The notes: generated from the sequence alone by a model not told the origin. Counted from the first letter of the stretch, positions 52,735 to 62,051 are shown. The stretch is DNA of 64,000 nucleotides from JAKAUF01 sp050746205 (GCA_050746205.1 JBOGKW010000001.1:1-64000), one strand, 5' to 3'. Numbers and translations are program-made.

Positions 52735-53085
52735 GGTTTTGCGCGGGCGGGTCCCGCAACTCTGCGATGGCGGATCGGGACCGCACCGTTGCCCAGGGGC
52801 GCGGAACCCAGGCGGCCCACGCCCAATGCGGGCCACGATCGCAGCCCTGGCGGCAGACGTGCCCGGGCTAGTCGCGGCAACCTGGAGGGGTCCCGAGCAC
52901 CAGCCGGCGTCGGTTGTCGGCTGTCCCACCTCCACATGCGCCGCTGCATGCCGGGGACCGCTTCGAAGCCCAGCCGCAGGCCCGGCTGGCGCCGGGGTCC
53001 CCAGCGGGAACGGTGCGTGCTTGTGTGGAGCGGTGCGGCGTGGGGTGGGGCGACGGGGCCGTCTAGGATCGGGCGGCTGAGCCGC
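52735..53085. other. Leader region between the propeller gene and the ABC-2 permease
   Basis: No gene in 351 bases. At 53072-53086 a hairpin, GGCGGC-TGA-GCCGCC, ends at the permease stop codon and may be a weak minus-strand terminator; no U-run follows. The rest shows nothing I recognise. Confidence 0.4.
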
Positions 53086-53913
53086 CTAGAGGTCTCGCTG
53101 GCTGAAATGGCGTAGCGCGAGCGCCAGCGCCACCAGCAGATAGGCGACAGCGTACAGCACCATCGCGCCGCTGGGCACCGAGGCGGTGGCAAATGGCGTA
53201 AAGCGCAGCGCGCCCGGCAGCGGCGAGCGGAGCGCGAAACTGGCGCGGCGCCACAGGGCTTCACTGGGGCAGATCAAGCTAGTGATGATGCCCAACCGCA
53301 CGGTGGCGGGATGGTGCAGGATGGCCCCAATTTGCTCGACCCAGCCGCCGATAAACGCCAGCCCGTACAGCCCCAGGGCCAGCACGCCGCTGGCCAGCGC
53401 CGAGCAAACGGTAGCAAACAGCAAGGTGACGGTCAGGAGTACGAGGGACTCCAACCAAATGAGCAGCGCGGCCACGGCCAGATGCGGCGCGTGATAGCCG
53501 CCCCGGCCCTGCGCGACGACGTACGCCGCGACGGCGCACATCACGCCGACATAGACGGCGAGCAAGGCGGCGAAGCCCAGCCATTTGCCCCACAACAATT
53601 GCCAGCGCGGCATGGGCTTGGTGGCCAGGGTTTGAATGGTGCCGCTGCCGATTTCGCCCGCCACGGTCTCCAAGGAGGCCACAATGGCCAGCAGGGCGGA
53701 GAGAAACGCCACGCCGTAAAGGGCGAGCTGAAAGAGGCCCGCCCAGATCTCCGCCCGAATGAGTGGCGACGGCGGGCGGCGGCCGCGGAATTGCAATGCC
53801 ACGCCGAGGGCAAAGACGCTGAGATAGCCCGCGCTAAGCAAAAGTACCGCTAGCAGCACCTTGCGGCGGGCCGCCTCGCGCCAGGTAATAGCGGCGATGA
53901 GCGCGACTCTCAT
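53086..53913 (-). CDS. ABC-2 type transporter permease
   Basis: A 275-residue membrane protein with six hydrophobic helices: VLLAVLLLSAGYLSVFALGV, LALYGVAFLSALLAIVASLE, WLGFAALLAVYVGVMCAVAA, LLIWLESLVLLTVTLLFATV, LASGVLALGLYGLAFIGGWV and MVLYAVAYLLVALALALRHF. It resembles NosY/ABC-2 permeases, with the TLATKPMPRWQLLWGKWLG block typical of that group. The ATG at 53913 lies 20 nt after the ATPase stop, so the two form an exporter operon. Cargo unknown. Confidence 0.88.
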   Translation of the reverse strand: MRVALIAAITWREAARRKVLLAVLLLSAGYLSVFALGVALQFRGRRPPSPLIRAEIWAGLFQLALYGVAFLSALLAIVASLETVAGEIGSGTIQTLATKPMPRWQLLWGKWLGFAALLAVYVGVMCAVAAYVVAQGRGGYHAPHLAVAALLIWLESLVLLTVTLLFATVCSALASGVLALGLYGLAFIGGWVEQIGAILHHPATVRLGIITSLICPSEALWRRASFALRSPLPGALRFTPFATASVPSGAMVLYAVAYLLVALALALRHFSQRDL

Positions 53914-53932
53914 ACTGCCGCCGGACGGCGTC

Positions 53933-54856
53933 TCATGCTCCAGCCTCGCGGCCCACGATGGCCATAAACGCCTCCTCCAGCGTGGCGCGGCGCGGCGTGA
54001 AGGCGTAGAGGGCCGCGCCCTGGGTGACCAAATAATGGACGATGGCGGGCAGGTCGGCTTCGCGGCGCGCCTCCAGCTGCAGGTCTTCGCCGGTCCAGGC
54101 CAGCACCTGGGCCCAAGGTGCCAGGCCGGCGACGGTGTCGGCCCGCAGCCCGCGCGCCCGGGCCGCGACGGCGACGCCGGCCTCGGGCGCCTGCGGCGCG
54201 CCCGCGACCAAGGCACGCACCGCCCGCACCTCGCCATCGCGGAGAAAGGCGACGCGGTCGCAGGTGGTCTCGACCTCGCCCAATAGATGGGAGTTCAAGA
54301 AAACCGCGGCGCCGCGCTGGCGCTGCTCACGCAGGATCTCGCGGACCAAAAGGCGGCCGCCGGGGTCCAGGCCGGACGTGGGCTCATCCAGAAAGACCAG
54401 TTCCGGATCATGCAGCAGGGCTTGCGCCAAGCCCAGCCGCTGGCGCATGCCCTTGGAAAATTCACCGAGCCGCTGCCGCGCCTGCGCCGCCAGCCCGACC
54501 CGGTCGAGCCAATGCGCCGCGCGGGCGCGGGCGGCGGGGCGGTCTAATCCGGCCAGGCGCGCGTGGAATTGCAGCAACTCCGCCGCAGTCAGCCATTCGT
54601 AAAAGCGGAAATGCTCGGGGAGAAAGCCAATGCGGGCGCGGCAGGCGACGTCGCCCAACGGGTGGCCCAGGACGGTGGCCGCGCCACCGGTGGGGCGCAC
54701 CAAGCCCAGCAGCATCTTGACGGAGGTGCTTTTGCCGGCGCCATTGGGCCCGAGAAAGCCGAAGATCTCCCCGGGCGCGATCTCAAGCGTCAAGTTGGCG
54801 ACGGCCAGCTTGGGGCCGAAGAACTTGTACAGCCCGGCGGCCTGGATGACGGCCAT
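53933..54856 (-). CDS. ABC-2 type transporter ATPase
   Basis: A 307-residue ATPase pairing with the permease that follows. Walker A is FLGPNGAGKSTSVKMLLG, the Q-loop region ARIGFLPEHFRFYEWLTAAE, signature LGEFSKGMRQRLGLAQALLH, Walker B LVFLDEPTSGLDPGGR, and switch His in FLNSHLLGEVE. The C-terminal 90 residues are a variable domain. TACCAT (coding strand, 54862-54867) lies 5 nt before the ATG, a leaderless-type start. Confidence 0.92.
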   Translation of the reverse strand: MAVIQAAGLYKFFGPKLAVANLTLEIAPGEIFGFLGPNGAGKSTSVKMLLGLVRPTGGAATVLGHPLGDVACRARIGFLPEHFRFYEWLTAAELLQFHARLAGLDRPAARARAAHWLDRVGLAAQARQRLGEFSKGMRQRLGLAQALLHDPELVFLDEPTSGLDPGGRLLVREILREQRQRGAAVFLNSHLLGEVETTCDRVAFLRDGEVRAVRALVAGAPQAPEAGVAVAARARGLRADTVAGLAPWAQVLAWTGEDLQLEARREADLPAIVHYLVTQGAALYAFTPRRATLEEAFMAIVGREAGA

Positions 54857-54877
54857 GCCGCATGGTACTCCGGGCGG

Positions 54878-55999
54878 CTAGGGCATGGCCTGCGCTAGCG
54901 CCACGCCAGCGGCGGCCGGCCCCTGCCCACGGACGGAAAAGATGACGCCGTCGCGCACCCAGCTCAGGGCGTAACTGCGCGGCCAGCGGCCGCGGGGGGC
55001 AAAGCGGACCAGGATGCCCTGGACGCCGTCCACAGGGATTTGGGTGTAGGTGGATTGCGCCTCCGGAATGGGTAGCACCAGGGTGGAGCGCCAGTTGACG
55101 GTGCGGCAGAAGGCCGCCGCCTCATCCGCGCTCATGCCCGCGGCTTGCAAGCCGATCTGGGCCAGCGTTTCCAGGTTGAGGCTGGGCGGCACGCTGATGA
55201 TGGGCGAGGGCAACTCGCGCAGCAGCGTGCAGCCGGCCACCGCCCGGGGTTGGGCGCCGCAGGTGCCGTAGGCGGCGCGGACCGAGGCGGGGATATTCAC
55301 CGCCACCAGGGCGCCGGTGTCGGCGGGCGGAATTTGCAGGTCGGGCCGGCCGGCGGCGGCCAGGACGGAGTCCAGGCGCTGGGCGTCGAGCGTCATCTGG
55401 AAGGCCTGTTGGCCGAGGACGGCGATCTGCGCGGGCGCTGGGACGCCGAGCGGCAGGCGCACGGCGAAGCCCGCCCATTGGCTGGCCTCGGCACCGGAGG
55501 CGGCCAGCCGCGGCGGGACGGCGGGGATGGTCACCGTTACCCGCTGCGCGATCATTTGCCGCAGCAGCACGCCGACCTGACGCTCGCTGGCGGGGGAGAG
55601 CTCGGGCGGGTTAACGGCGACCACGGTGACCTGATGAATGCGCAGCACGGAGAGGACATTCGCCGCCCAGCTGCGCGCCTGCGGAAGGATGGCCAGGGCG
55701 AGCAAAATGACCACCGCCGCCGCCGGCGCCCACAGCCAGTCCCGCCGCGGCGGAGGTGGCACGGGACGATGGACCCGCGCCAGCACCGCGGCCAGCGTGG
55801 CGGTGGCGTCGCCGTCACCGAACGCCGCCGGACCTGGCGCCGCCAGCGCCAGGGCCACCCTGGCGTTCGCCGCCAGGCGTTCGCACCGCTGTTGGCAACG
55901 GAGGCAGGCCTGCCGATGTTGACGCATGGCCTCCGCCTGGGCGGCGTCCACCGTTCCATCCAGTTCCGCTCTCCATTCACCGTCGCTAGGACAACGCAT
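54878..55999 (-). CDS. Zinc-finger-type anti-sigma factor with a periplasmic domain
   Basis: A 373-residue membrane protein encoded directly after an ECF sigma factor, so very likely its anti-sigma. The N-terminus has the ZAS-like HRQACLRCQQRCERL motif (H-x3-C-x2-C). A transmembrane helix (WLWAPAAAVVILLALAILPQA) near residue 95 is followed by 260 residues in the periplasm, of unknown fold, which could sense an envelope signal. The start overlaps the sigma gene by 14 nt, so synthesis is coupled. Confidence 0.82.
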   Translation of the reverse strand: MRCPSDGEWRAELDGTVDAAQAEAMRQHRQACLRCQQRCERLAANARVALALAAPGPAAFGDGDATATLAAVLARVHRPVPPPPRRDWLWAPAAAVVILLALAILPQARSWAANVLSVLRIHQVTVVAVNPPELSPASERQVGVLLRQMIAQRVTVTIPAVPPRLAASGAEASQWAGFAVRLPLGVPAPAQIAVLGQQAFQMTLDAQRLDSVLAAAGRPDLQIPPADTGALVAVNIPASVRAAYGTCGAQPRAVAGCTLLRELPSPIISVPPSLNLETLAQIGLQAAGMSADEAAAFCRTVNWRSTLVLPIPEAQSTYTQIPVDGVQGILVRFAPRGRWPRSYALSWVRDGVIFSVRGQGPAAAGVALAQAMP

Positions 56000-56600
56000 T
56001 GCACCCTCCCTGGTCGTCTGCCGCGCTCTTGCTCTCCCGTACGCCGGCGCTCGGCGGCGCAGCGGTGCGCGGGTAGGCGCGGGCGAAGGCCGCCTCCGCC
56101 CGCGCCAACATGGCGCCGACGGAGGTCACGCGCACGCCGAGGTTTTGAGCGATTTCCTGGTACGAGCCGCCAGCGTAGCGCAGCCACAGCAGTTGCGCCT
56201 GGCGCCGCGGCAGCCGCGCCAAACAGGCGCGGGCCCGCGCCTGGCGTTCGGCCGCCAGCGCCGCCTGCTCCGCGTCGGGGCCGGTGGCCGGCGGCGCCTC
56301 GCGCGCCGCCGCTCGTTCATATTTGTCCTGCCGTTGCTGGCGGCGCAGCAGGTCAATCGCCGCCCGTCCAGCCACGCGATGCAACCAAGCCGCGACCTGC
56401 TCCCGCTCCGGCGGGGGATTGCGATAGAGGCGAACGAATGCCTCCTGGGCCACATCCTCGGCCCGCTCGCCGACCAAAAGGCGCAGGCGGGCCGCGAGCC
56501 GTGGGTAGTGAGCCGTGAACATGGCCTCGAACTCGCCCGGCGTCCAGGACGCCGACTGGGAGGCGGCAGTCCAGGCGGCAGGTGTGGCTTTGCTGCTCAT
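55986..56600 (-). CDS. ECF-type RNA polymerase sigma factor
   Basis: A 204-residue sigma-70 family factor of the extracytoplasmic function group. Region 2 is visible at FTAHYPRLAARLRLLVGERA, EDVAQEAFVRLYRNPPP and VAAWLHRVAGRAAIDLLRR. Region 4 is ARACLARLPRRQAQLLWLRY with AGGSYQEIAQNLGVRVTSVG, then AMLARAEAAF. A 25-residue N-terminal and a 30-residue C-terminal extension are poorly conserved. It is paired with the overlapping anti-sigma gene. Confidence 0.92.
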   Translation of the reverse strand: MSSKATPAAWTAASQSASWTPGEFEAMFTAHYPRLAARLRLLVGERAEDVAQEAFVRLYRNPPPEREQVAAWLHRVAGRAAIDLLRRQQRQDKYERAAAREAPPATGPDAEQAALAAERQARARACLARLPRRQAQLLWLRYAGGSYQEIAQNLGVRVTSVGAMLARAEAAFARAYPRTAAPPSAGVRESKSAADDQGGCNALS

Positions 56601-56659
56601 GATGGCTTTCGCGGTCTATGGCAGTAACGCTGGCCGCGGTCAAGTTGTGACACTTGGGG

Positions 56660-56920
56660 CTACAGAAACTTCGCGCGTTGCAGGCTGACGGCCTCGACGC
56701 GGGTTTCGCCGGGGTTCAGGTAACCCTCCTGAAAGGCCAGGCCATGGTCAGCTAGCCAGGCCTGGGCGATGCTCGCCAGGACATGGGCGCCGCGGCCGTG
56801 AATGATGCGCAGCCCGAGATGCCGCTGGCGGGCTTGGCGGGCGCGGTCCTCCAGGCGCTGGCGCACGGGCGGCCCTTCCGGCAGCAAGCCGTGCAGGTCG
56901 CAATCCAGGTAATCCGGCAT
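56660..56920 (-). CDS. Smr-domain protein
   Basis: An 86-residue stand-alone Smr domain, as at the C-terminus of MutS2, thought to nick or bind DNA or RNA. DYLDCDLHGLLPEGPPVRQR carries the D-L-H-G motif; LRIIHGRGAHVLASIAQAWL is the conserved HGRG loop; the end, GETRVEAVSLQRAKFL, is atypical. I took the ATG at 56920, where the fold begins; an ATG at 57025 would add 35 unconserved residues. No mutS2 core is nearby. Confidence 0.8.
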   Translation of the reverse strand: MPDYLDCDLHGLLPEGPPVRQRLEDRARQARQRHLGLRIIHGRGAHVLASIAQAWLADHGLAFQEGYLNPGETRVEAVSLQRAKFL

Positions 56921-57126
56921 GGCTGCGATCCAATATTGCGTCCCCAGCTTCCGTGTCGCCGCCGGCCGCGGCGAATGCCACGGCGCGCCGTCTCGGGGTC
57001 GCGCCGCACCCGCCGCGCCGCGCACGGAAGCGTCAGCGTCATCAGTAGTAGCATACGATTACGGAAATCGAAACGCCGCATGCTCGCTACGGACGCGGCC
57101 CTGAGCCCGCCGAGGCGGCCGGCCAG

Positions 57127-58461
57127 CTACTCGATGCGGTAGAGGGTTAGACCACTGAGCAGCTTAGGGAAAAAGTCGGTGGACTTTTGCGGCATGACGG
57201 CGCCGGACAAGGCCACGTCGCGCACCGTCCGCGGCGCCACCGGCGCCAGCAGGAAGGCCGCCTGGCCCTGCCCCTCCCACACCGCGCGCACCGCGGCCTG
57301 GGCGTCGCGCTCATAACGGATGTGCTGCCCGGCGCGCACCGCCTCCGGGGTGATCCCCAGGCCGCGTTGCAGTGCCAGCTCATGCAGCAGCAACACCGCC
57401 AGGTGGCGCTGCTCGGGGTTGTATTCGGGCAGCTCGCGGGCCAGGTCCACGCCGGACCGCAAAAGAAACAGCCATAAGCCCGGCCGGCCCGCCAGCGCCG
57501 CCAGAAACGCTGGCCGATGTTCGGCCTCCGCCGCCGCCATCTCCGCCTCCAGCCTGGGCCAGACCGAGGGCCACCCCGCCGCGCTCACCGGCCGCTCCTG
57601 CAGCTCGAACCATGCCCGCATGCGCTCCAGGAACGCGCCCGCGTCCCACCCGGCCACGCCGTCCACGACACGGTGCGTGGGCAGCACCACCAGCCCGGGC
57701 GCGTCCAGGTTGATGAAGGTCATCATGGCGTAATCCCAGGGGGCGGGGTCGCGGGCGTAGTGCCGCAGCCGCTGGTGTTCTTCCTGGCTCCAGGCCAGCG
57801 CCGTCTCATAGCGGTGATGGCCGTCGGCGATCACCAAGGGGCGAGGCGCCAGGGCTGCTTGCAGCCGGGCGATCACACCGCCGTCGGCTTCGCGGAACAG
57901 GCGGTGACGGGTGGCGTATTCGTCGGTGGCCTCCAGCACCGGGCTCCGTGCCCGGGCGAACAGCTCCGCCTCGGCGTGCCCCTCCGGGTCGCTGTAGAGC
58001 ATGAAGATCTGGCCCAGATGGGTGCGCGTCGCCCGCAGCAAACGCAGGCGGTCTTGCTTGGGGCCGGTCAGCGTTTGCTCATGCCGGTACACGACCTTGC
58101 GTGCGTAGTCCTCCAGCCGCCCCAGGGCGATAAACCCCCGGCGCGTTTGCGTGGCGCCGCCGCCGGGCAGCTGAAAGCTCTGTTCATAGGGATAGAGGGC
58201 CGGTTCCGGATCGCGGCGCAGCACCCCCTCGCCGATCCATTGCCGCAGATAGCCCTCCGCGCGGGTGTAGACGTTGTGGTCTTCGCCGTCGCTGGACAGG
58301 CTCTCGCCCAGGATCACGCGCACCAGGTTATGCGCCTCGCTTACAAAATAGCGGCGCCGCATCTCCGGTGTGATTTTGTCGTAGGGCTGGGTCAGGACGT
58401 CTTGCGCCCGCACCGCGCTCAAGTCGTAGCGGTAGGCGGCAAAAGGCTGGATTTCGGCCAT
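57127..58461 (-). CDS. DUF1015 family protein
   Basis: A 444-residue cytoplasmic protein of the DUF1015 family, widespread but uncharacterised. The family start AEIQPFAAYRYDLSAVRAQD, LTQPYDKITPEMRRRYF, and the block LVIADGHHRYETALAWSQEE with conserved D-G-H-H-R-Y, then APWDYAMMTFINLDAPGLVV and VVLPTHRVVDG, are clear. The aminotransferase gene lies 48 nt upstream on the same strand boundary (its stop side is downstream of this start on the complement), so order on the minus strand is aminotransferase after DUF1015. Confidence 0.85.
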   Translation of the reverse strand: MAEIQPFAAYRYDLSAVRAQDVLTQPYDKITPEMRRRYFVSEAHNLVRVILGESLSSDGEDHNVYTRAEGYLRQWIGEGVLRRDPEPALYPYEQSFQLPGGGATQTRRGFIALGRLEDYARKVVYRHEQTLTGPKQDRLRLLRATRTHLGQIFMLYSDPEGHAEAELFARARSPVLEATDEYATRHRLFREADGGVIARLQAALAPRPLVIADGHHRYETALAWSQEEHQRLRHYARDPAPWDYAMMTFINLDAPGLVVLPTHRVVDGVAGWDAGAFLERMRAWFELQERPVSAAGWPSVWPRLEAEMAAAEAEHRPAFLAALAGRPGLWLFLLRSGVDLARELPEYNPEQRHLAVLLLHELALQRGLGITPEAVRAGQHIRYERDAQAAVRAVWEGQGQAAFLLAPVAPRTVRDVALSGAVMPQKSTDFFPKLLSGLTLYRIE

Positions 58462-58509
58462 CGTTGGTTCTCTTGTCCTGCGGGCGGGCGGGCGGCCCGG
58501 CGGGGCGGC

Positions 58510-59724
58510 TTAGCGGGGCAGGGCAGCCACGAACGCCGCCGTGCGGTCCAGTGCCGTGGCCAGGTTTTCCATCGAGTTGGCGGCGGAGATGCGGATGTAG
58601 CCTTCGCCCCCCGGCCCGAACGCCGCGCCGGACAGAACGGCGACGCCGGCTTGCTCCAGTAGCCCATCGGCGAACTGCTGGGAACTGAGCCCAGTGGCGC
58701 GGATGTTGGGGAACAGGTAAAAGGCGCCGGGCGGCGTCAGGCAGCGCACGCCGGGGATTTGGTTCAGCCGCTCGACGCACAAGTCCCGCCGCCGCCGGAA
58801 CTCCGCCACCATGGCCGTCACCGGCTGCTGGTCGCCGGTCAACGCCGCGATCCCGGCGATCTGGGTGAAGGTTGCGGTGCAGGAAACCGTGTTCGTCACC
58901 AGCGCGTTCATGGCCTGCGCCAGCGGCGGCGGCATCACGCCATAGCCCAGCCGCCATCCGGTCATGGCGTAACACTTGGAAAACCCGTCCATCAAGATGG
59001 TCCGCTCCTTCATGCCCGGAGCGGAGAGGATGGAATGGTGCTCGCCGCCGAAAGTGATGCGGCGATAGATTTCGTCGCTGAGCACCATCGCCGGGCTGTG
59101 CGCCACCGCCCGCGCCACGCGGGCAATGTCCTCGGGGGTGAGCATGCCGCCGGTGGGATTCTGCGGCGAGTTCAGGATGACCAGCCGCGTGCGGGAATTG
59201 ATCGCCGCCTCCAACTCGCCGATGTCCATGCGAAAATCGCGGTCTTCGCGCAGCCGGATGGGCCGCGGCGTCGCCCCCAGGTAGCGCACCAGGGAGGCGT
59301 AGATGGGATAACCCGGGTCGGGGTAGATGACCTCCGCGCCCGGTCCCGCCAGCGCCGTCAGCGCATAAAACACCACCGGCTTGGCGCCGGGCACCACCAC
59401 CACCTCCTCCGGGTGCACCGGGACGTGATGGCTGGCGGCGACGGAGGCCGCGATCGCCTCGCGCAACGCCGACAATCCCTGCGTGGTCGCATAATGCGTG
59501 TGCCCGTCTCGCAACGCCTGGACGCCCGCCTCCAAGATGTGGGCCGGCGTGGGAAAGTCCGGTTCGCCAATTTCCAGATGAATGACGCTTCGCCCGTCCG
59601 CTTCCAGGCGGCGGGCCCGCGCGAGCACCTCATAGGCGCCTTCTCCGCCCAAGCGGGCGATGCTTTCCACCAAGGGTGGGGTGAACGCGGCGGCGACCGG
59701 CGGTGCAGCCTCGGCAGTGTGCAT
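58510..59724 (-). CDS. Pyridoxal-phosphate aminotransferase, class I/II (aspartate/aromatic-type)
   Basis: A 404-residue fold-type I aminotransferase. DGHTHYATTQGLSALREAIA, then VVVPGAKPVVFYALTALAGP and ILNSPQNPTGGMLTPEDIAR, are class motifs. LMDGFSKCYAMTGWRLGYGV holds the PLP Lys. EGYIRISAANSMENLATAL carries the substrate-carboxylate Arg. The substrate cannot be set; related enzymes act on aspartate, alanine or aromatic amino acids. Transcription may be leaderless: TAGAAT (coding strand, 59732-59737) lies 7 nt before the ATG. It is divergent from lexA and reads towards DUF1015 on the opposite side. Confidence 0.9.
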   Translation of the reverse strand: MHTAEAAPPVAAAFTPPLVESIARLGGEGAYEVLARARRLEADGRSVIHLEIGEPDFPTPAHILEAGVQALRDGHTHYATTQGLSALREAIAASVAASHHVPVHPEEVVVVPGAKPVVFYALTALAGPGAEVIYPDPGYPIYASLVRYLGATPRPIRLREDRDFRMDIGELEAAINSRTRLVILNSPQNPTGGMLTPEDIARVARAVAHSPAMVLSDEIYRRITFGGEHHSILSAPGMKERTILMDGFSKCYAMTGWRLGYGVMPPPLAQAMNALVTNTVSCTATFTQIAGIAALTGDQQPVTAMVAEFRRRRDLCVERLNQIPGVRCLTPPGAFYLFPNIRATGLSSQQFADGLLEQAGVAVLSGAAFGPGGEGYIRISAANSMENLATALDRTAAFVAALPR

Positions 59725-59812
59725 ACGCCTTATTCTACCGTTCGCTCTCCGCCTGCGCCGTAGCGCCCACGGCGGAGCGCCCACGCCCGCAACGCCAGGG
59801 CCTCCGGCCGGC

Positions 59813-59847
59813 TTGTCTTTCGCCTTTTGTTCGCCTATGCTCAGGGC
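59813..59847 (+). promoter_or_regulatory. lexA promoter with a LexA-box-like operator
   Basis: TTGTCT (59813-59818) and TATGCT (59836-59841) form a -35/-10 pair at 17-bp spacing, ending 6 nt before the lexA ATG. Between them, TTTC-N7-GTTC (59818-59832) is one base from the GTTC-N7-GTTC LexA box known from alphaproteobacteria, well placed for autorepression. Confidence 0.55.
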
Positions 59848-60489
59848 ATGCGTGGTGGCGGCTCGCTGACCCGGCGACAGAAGCAGGTGCTGGATTTTCT
59901 GCGCGACTTCATCGGCACCCAGGGCTATGCGCCCAGCTTCGAGGAGATCGCCGCCGGGCTGGGGCTGCGCTCGCTGGCCACGGTGCACAAACACATTGCC
60001 ACGCTGAACGGCAAAGGATATTTGCGCCACGGGCCCAACCGCCGCCGGTCTCTGGAGGTGCTGGATCCGGCCTCGCAACGGCGCCGCGCCCGCCGCCTGC
60101 GCGCCGAGCGGCACGCCCTGCCCCTGCTGGGCCGCATTGCGGCGGGCCGCCCGATCGAAGCGGTTGAGACCCGGGCGACCATCTCGCTGGCCGACGTGGC
60201 TCGCGGCCGGGAGGTCTTCGCCTTGCAGGTGCAGGGCGACAGCATGGTGGATGAGCACATCGTTCCCGGCGATTACGTCCTGGTCGAGCCGGCAGCCCAG
60301 GCCACCGCGGGGGATTTGGTGGTGGCCCTGGTGGACCAGACCGAAGCCACGCTCAAGCGCTATTACCCGGAGGCCAACGGCCTGGTTCGCCTCCAGCCCG
60401 CCAACGCCGCCATGTCGCCGCTGCGCTATCCCGCCGCGCGGGTGACGGTGCAAGGCCGCGTCGTCGCCGTCCTGCGCACGCGCATCTAG
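59848..60489 (+). CDS. lexA: SOS repressor LexA
   Basis: A 213-residue LexA. The winged-helix N-terminus begins LTRRQKQVLDFLRDFIGTQG and YAPSFEEIAAGLGLRSLATV. The cleavage site is LLGRIAAGRP with Ala99-Gly100; the catalytic dyad is Ser132 in VQGDSMVDEHI and Lys170 in EATLKRYY. It represses the DNA-damage response until RecA filaments trigger self-cleavage. The ATG at 59848 is chosen over an in-frame TTG upstream because the -10 box overlaps that stretch. Convergent with gltX (7 nt apart). Confidence 0.95.
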   Translation: MRGGGSLTRRQKQVLDFLRDFIGTQGYAPSFEEIAAGLGLRSLATVHKHIATLNGKGYLRHGPNRRRSLEVLDPASQRRRARRLRAERHALPLLGRIAAGRPIEAVETRATISLADVARGREVFALQVQGDSMVDEHIVPGDYVLVEPAAQATAGDLVVALVDQTEATLKRYYPEANGLVRLQPANAAMSPLRYPAARVTVQGRVVAVLRTRI

Positions 60490-60496
60490 GCGGCGG

Positions 60497-61951
60497 CTAT
60501 CGGCGGGGTGCCAGAAAGCGCCGCAGCCGCGCCAGCGACCGTGCCCGCCCCAGCACCTCCAGGCTCTCCAGCAACGGCGGCGAGGCACTCGTACCGGTGA
60601 TGACGGCGCGCAGCAGCATGAACACCTCCTTCGCCGTCCAGCCGGGCTCCGCCGCCAAGGTCCGCAGCGCCGCCTCGAGCGCCGCCGCCGTCCAATCCCC
60701 CGCCTCCAGCCGTTCGGCGATCTGCGCCACCATCTTGCGCGCCTCCGGCTCCGGATGCTTCTTTGGCACCCAGACCTCAAGCGGCGGCGCCACGTCCTCG
60801 CGGAAAAAGAAGTCCGTCAGGTCGAAGAACTGTCCCAGCGTCTCGATCCGTTCCTGCGCCAGCGGGCAGATGGCGCGCAGATAGTCATCGCCCAGCGGGC
60901 CGTTCCGCACGGCGTCATAAAACGCCTCGCTGGTCAGCCCGCGCAGATACACCCCGTTCAGCCAGCGCAACTTCTCCAAGTCGAAGACCGGCCCTCCCAG
61001 GCTGATGCGCTCGAATTGAAACCGCTGGACCATGTCCGCGAAGCCGAACCGCTCGGCGTCCTTCGCCTCCGCGCTCGGCGCGGGCATGCCGCCACCGAGC
61101 AGTCCCAGAAAGTTGACCATCGCCGCGGGCAGAAATCCAGCCTGGCGGTAATAGATCAGCGAGACCGGGTTTTTCCGCTTTGAAATCTTCGATCGGTCCT
61201 GGTTGCGCAAAAGCGGCATGTGCCAGAACCGCGGCAGTTCCCAGCCGAAGGCCTGATACAGGAGGACGTGTTTGGGCGTCGAGGAGATCCATTCCTCGGC
61301 CCGCATCACGTCGCTGATGCCCATCTCGTGGTCATCCACCACGTTGGCCAGATGATAGGTCGGGTAGCCGTCGCTTTTCAGCAGCACCTGGTCGTCCACG
61401 TTGTCATGGTCGAAGGTGATCGCCCCACGCAGCTCATCCCGAAAGGTCGTCGCCCCGGTCTCGGGCACCGCCAGGCGCACAACGCAGGGTGCGCCCGCCG
61501 CCACCCGGGCCTTCGCCTCCGCGTCGCTCAGCCGACGGCAGAGCCGGTCGTATCGTGGGGGCAGCTTGGCCGCCATTTGTGCCCGGCGCATCTCCTCCAG
61601 CCGCTCGCCGCTGCAAAAGCAGCGATAAGCTCTTCCCGCCGCGAGCAGCTGCTCCACCTTTTCCCGATACAGCTCCGTGCGCTCCGATTGCCGGTACGGC
61701 CCGTAGGGCCCGCCCACATCCGGGCCCTCGTCCCAATCCAGCCCCAGCCAGCGCAGCGAGTCGAAGATCATCTGCTCGCTGGCTGCCACGAAGCGACTCC
61801 GGTCCGTGTCCTCAATGCGCAGTACAAAGCGGCCCTGCCGCTGGCGGGCAAAGATCAGGTTCATCAGCGCGATATACGCGGTTCCGACGTGCGGATCCCC
61901 GGTCGGGCTGGGGGCGATGCGCACGCGGACCGCGGCGTCGGAAGCGGTCAT
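60497..61951 (-). CDS. gltX: Glutamyl-tRNA synthetase
   Basis: A 484-residue class I tRNA synthetase charging tRNA-Glu. The HIGH-like motif is APSPTGDPHVGTAYIALMN; RFVLRIEDTDRSRFV follows; the KMSKS-like motif is SKISKRKNPVSLIYY, with Ile in place of Met/Leu. GYPTYHLANVVDDHEMGISD is family-typical, and the C-terminal anticodon-binding helices are complete. ATG at 61951, 6 nt after TAGACT (coding strand, 61958-61963), so leaderless translation is likely. Confidence 0.95.
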   Translation of the reverse strand: MTASDAAVRVRIAPSPTGDPHVGTAYIALMNLIFARQRQGRFVLRIEDTDRSRFVAASEQMIFDSLRWLGLDWDEGPDVGGPYGPYRQSERTELYREKVEQLLAAGRAYRCFCSGERLEEMRRAQMAAKLPPRYDRLCRRLSDAEAKARVAAGAPCVVRLAVPETGATTFRDELRGAITFDHDNVDDQVLLKSDGYPTYHLANVVDDHEMGISDVMRAEEWISSTPKHVLLYQAFGWELPRFWHMPLLRNQDRSKISKRKNPVSLIYYRQAGFLPAAMVNFLGLLGGGMPAPSAEAKDAERFGFADMVQRFQFERISLGGPVFDLEKLRWLNGVYLRGLTSEAFYDAVRNGPLGDDYLRAICPLAQERIETLGQFFDLTDFFFREDVAPPLEVWVPKKHPEPEARKMVAQIAERLEAGDWTAAALEAALRTLAAEPGWTAKEVFMLLRAVITGTSASPPLLESLEVLGRARSLARLRRFLAPRR

Positions 61952-62051
61952 TTTGTCAGTCTAGCAACCCGGTGCCCCGGTCCCGTCCACACCGCCGCAT
62001 ACCGTGGGTCCGACGGCGATGAAGCGCCCGCGTCAATCCGGATGCGGAGGA

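Noticed and set aside
51286..53115. 609-codon plus-strand frame opposite the propeller/Ig gene
   Set aside because: Gly/Ala/Asp-rich shadow without domains; the minus-strand protein is clearly real.
58510..60780. 756-codon frame that joins the aminotransferase with sequence opposite lexA
   Set aside because: Only the part up to 59724 matches aminotransferases; a -10 box lies directly upstream and the rest is the lexA antisense.
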